Part shown: positions 5,378-6,005 of the stretch, piece after piece
Position numbering within the stretch: position 1 is the stretch's first letter
Layout of the letters: every line of letters begins with the position of its first letter
Assembly: GCA_030150315.1 (NCBI GenBank)
Contig: JASLGB010000068.1
Coordinates: 1-6,005, forward strand
Reading direction: 5' to 3'
DNA from: Dokdonella sp.
Lineage (GTDB): Bacteria > Pseudomonadota > Gammaproteobacteria > Xanthomonadales > Rhodanobacteraceae
Length of the DNA: 6,005 bases
Translations under genes and position numbers: made by a program
Notes under the pieces: model-generated
The model's database searches: none
Told to the model about the DNA's origin: nothing
Seen by the model: the letters and a program-made list of their open reading frames with translations, nothing else

Positions 5378-6005
5378 CTACTTGGTGCAGTCGATGCTGG
5401 CGCTGGAGTGCGCGATGATGACTTCGCCGGTAATCGTGCCGATGATGTTCAAGGTCAGGCGCAGGCCATTGGTGGTTTTCTTGCGCGACTGGATGCCGTC
5501 GCCTTCGATGACCTGTTCATTGAGAAGCAGGGTCGCGCCGACAATGCCCAGTTGCGACAGATCCACGCCGGTGTTCGGCGGCGGATTCAGCGGGATCGGC
5601 ACCTGGATACCGATCAGCTTCAGGCGGACGTTGACCAGCGAGGCGGAGTCGTCGGGCCCGGTGCCGGGTGTGCCATCGCCGCCGGTGCCCAGCGTGCCGC
5701 TATCGAAGCCGTTGCCGAACATCACGTCGTTGAGCAGGCCGCCGGATGACGGGGTCGCCCTCGGGCAATAGCCGGCCACTACCGACTTCGAGCGGATCAC
5801 GTCGGCCTTCAGGGACAAAAGGCTAGCGCCGAGCAGGCCGACGGCTTGCAGATCGAGTTCGGCAACCTGTCCTTCAGAGGCCGATGCACTGAAGGAAACG
5901 CCCGGCCGATATTCCGCTTCGGATGTCAGAAGGTCGGTGGTAACGCGTGCCACCGCGGCGTTGCCCACGTCGATTCCCGGCTTCTGCTCCCAGTGCTCCA
6001 CCGGC
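5378..6005 (-). CDS. Choice-of-anchor P-like secreted protein, N-terminal part outside window
   Basis: The frame runs in from the right edge and ends at TAG (5380-5378). GTG at 6001 could start a 207-residue product, but no ribosome binding site can be seen and there is no signal peptide, so the gene most likely begins beyond the window. What is visible looks like a secreted beta-rich domain. Alternating hydrophobic strands (VAELDLQAVGLLGASLLSLKADVI, about 46-69) are followed by a cysteine (Cys79), a glycine/threonine/proline-rich linker (about 96-118), and a C-terminal half with NTGVDLSQLGIVGATLLLNEQ (143-163), NGLRLTLNIIG (178-188) and GEVIIAHSSASIDC (192-205). The NEQ strand and the closing VIIAHSSA strand resemble the choice-of-anchor P family. 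Cys79 and Cys205 could form a disulfide outside the cytoplasm. The protein stops right after the domain with no sorting tail. The role is unknown, and the family call rests on pattern memory only. Confidence 0.6.
   Translation of the reverse strand, partial: PVEHWEQKPGIDVGNAAVARVTTDLLTSEAEYRPGVSFSASASEGQVAELDLQAVGLLGASLLSLKADVIRSKSVVAGYCPRATPSSGGLLNDVMFGNGFDSGTLGTGGDGTPGTGPDDSASLVNVRLKLIGIQVPIPLNPPPNTGVDLSQLGIVGATLLLNEQVIEGDGIQSRKKTTNGLRLTLNIIGTITGEVIIAHSSASIDCTK

Noticed and set aside
1..6005. CRISPR array, insertion sequence, phage, toxin-antitoxin or defence genes
   Set aside because: No regularly spaced repeats, transposase, terminal inverted repeats or matching protein motifs are visible on either strand.

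Overview
The window is GC-rich (roughly two thirds G+C) bacterial DNA with strong third-position G/C bias, tightly packed genes, Shine-Dalgarno-led starts and a Tat signal. The proline-rich envelope protein, the HAD-UbiA fusion and the IorA/IorB pair together fit a gammaproteobacterium of the Xanthomonadales type (Xanthomonadaceae or Rhodanobacteraceae). That placement is inferred from style and protein resemblance. No ribosomal or other marker gene confirms it.

Layout, left to right. (1) Bases 1-570, plus strand: the 3' part of a proline-rich, TonB-like protein of unknown role, cut by the left edge. (2) Bases 571-813: GC-rich spacer with a 16-bp palindrome. (3) Bases 814-2244, plus strand: a two-domain protein with an N-terminal HAD-type phosphatase-like domain fused to a UbiA-type integral-membrane prenyltransferase. 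Its motifs resemble polyprenyl-phosphate phosphoribosyltransferases (decaprenylphosphoryl-phosphoribose synthase type). (4) Bases 2245-2331: a convergent junction with a 15-bp tandem repeat and a perfect 12-bp hairpin that probably ends transcription from one or both sides. (5) Bases 2332-5114, minus strand: a translationally coupled operon for a two-subunit molybdenum hydroxylase of the isoquinoline 1-oxidoreductase type. The small 2Fe-2S subunit comes first, followed by the large Tat-exported molybdopterin subunit, with a 4-base GTGA overlap. (6) Bases 5115-5377: spacer holding a clear intrinsic terminator for the gene to the right and the leader of the hydroxylase operon. (7) Bases 5378 to the right edge, minus strand: the C-terminal part of a secreted or surface protein resembling the choice-of-anchor P family, cut by the edge.

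Only the hydroxylase pair clearly works as a unit. The small subunit passes electrons from the molybdenum site in the large subunit to an acceptor not encoded here. The enzyme is likely folded with its cofactors in the cytoplasm and exported as a complex. The most notable feature is in the large subunit: the position of the otherwise near-invariant catalytic glutamate is an aspartate, in a GASD motif instead of GxGE. I see no CRISPR array, insertion sequence, tRNA, rRNA, phage gene or recognisable defence system, and no convincing evidence of a wholly new system.
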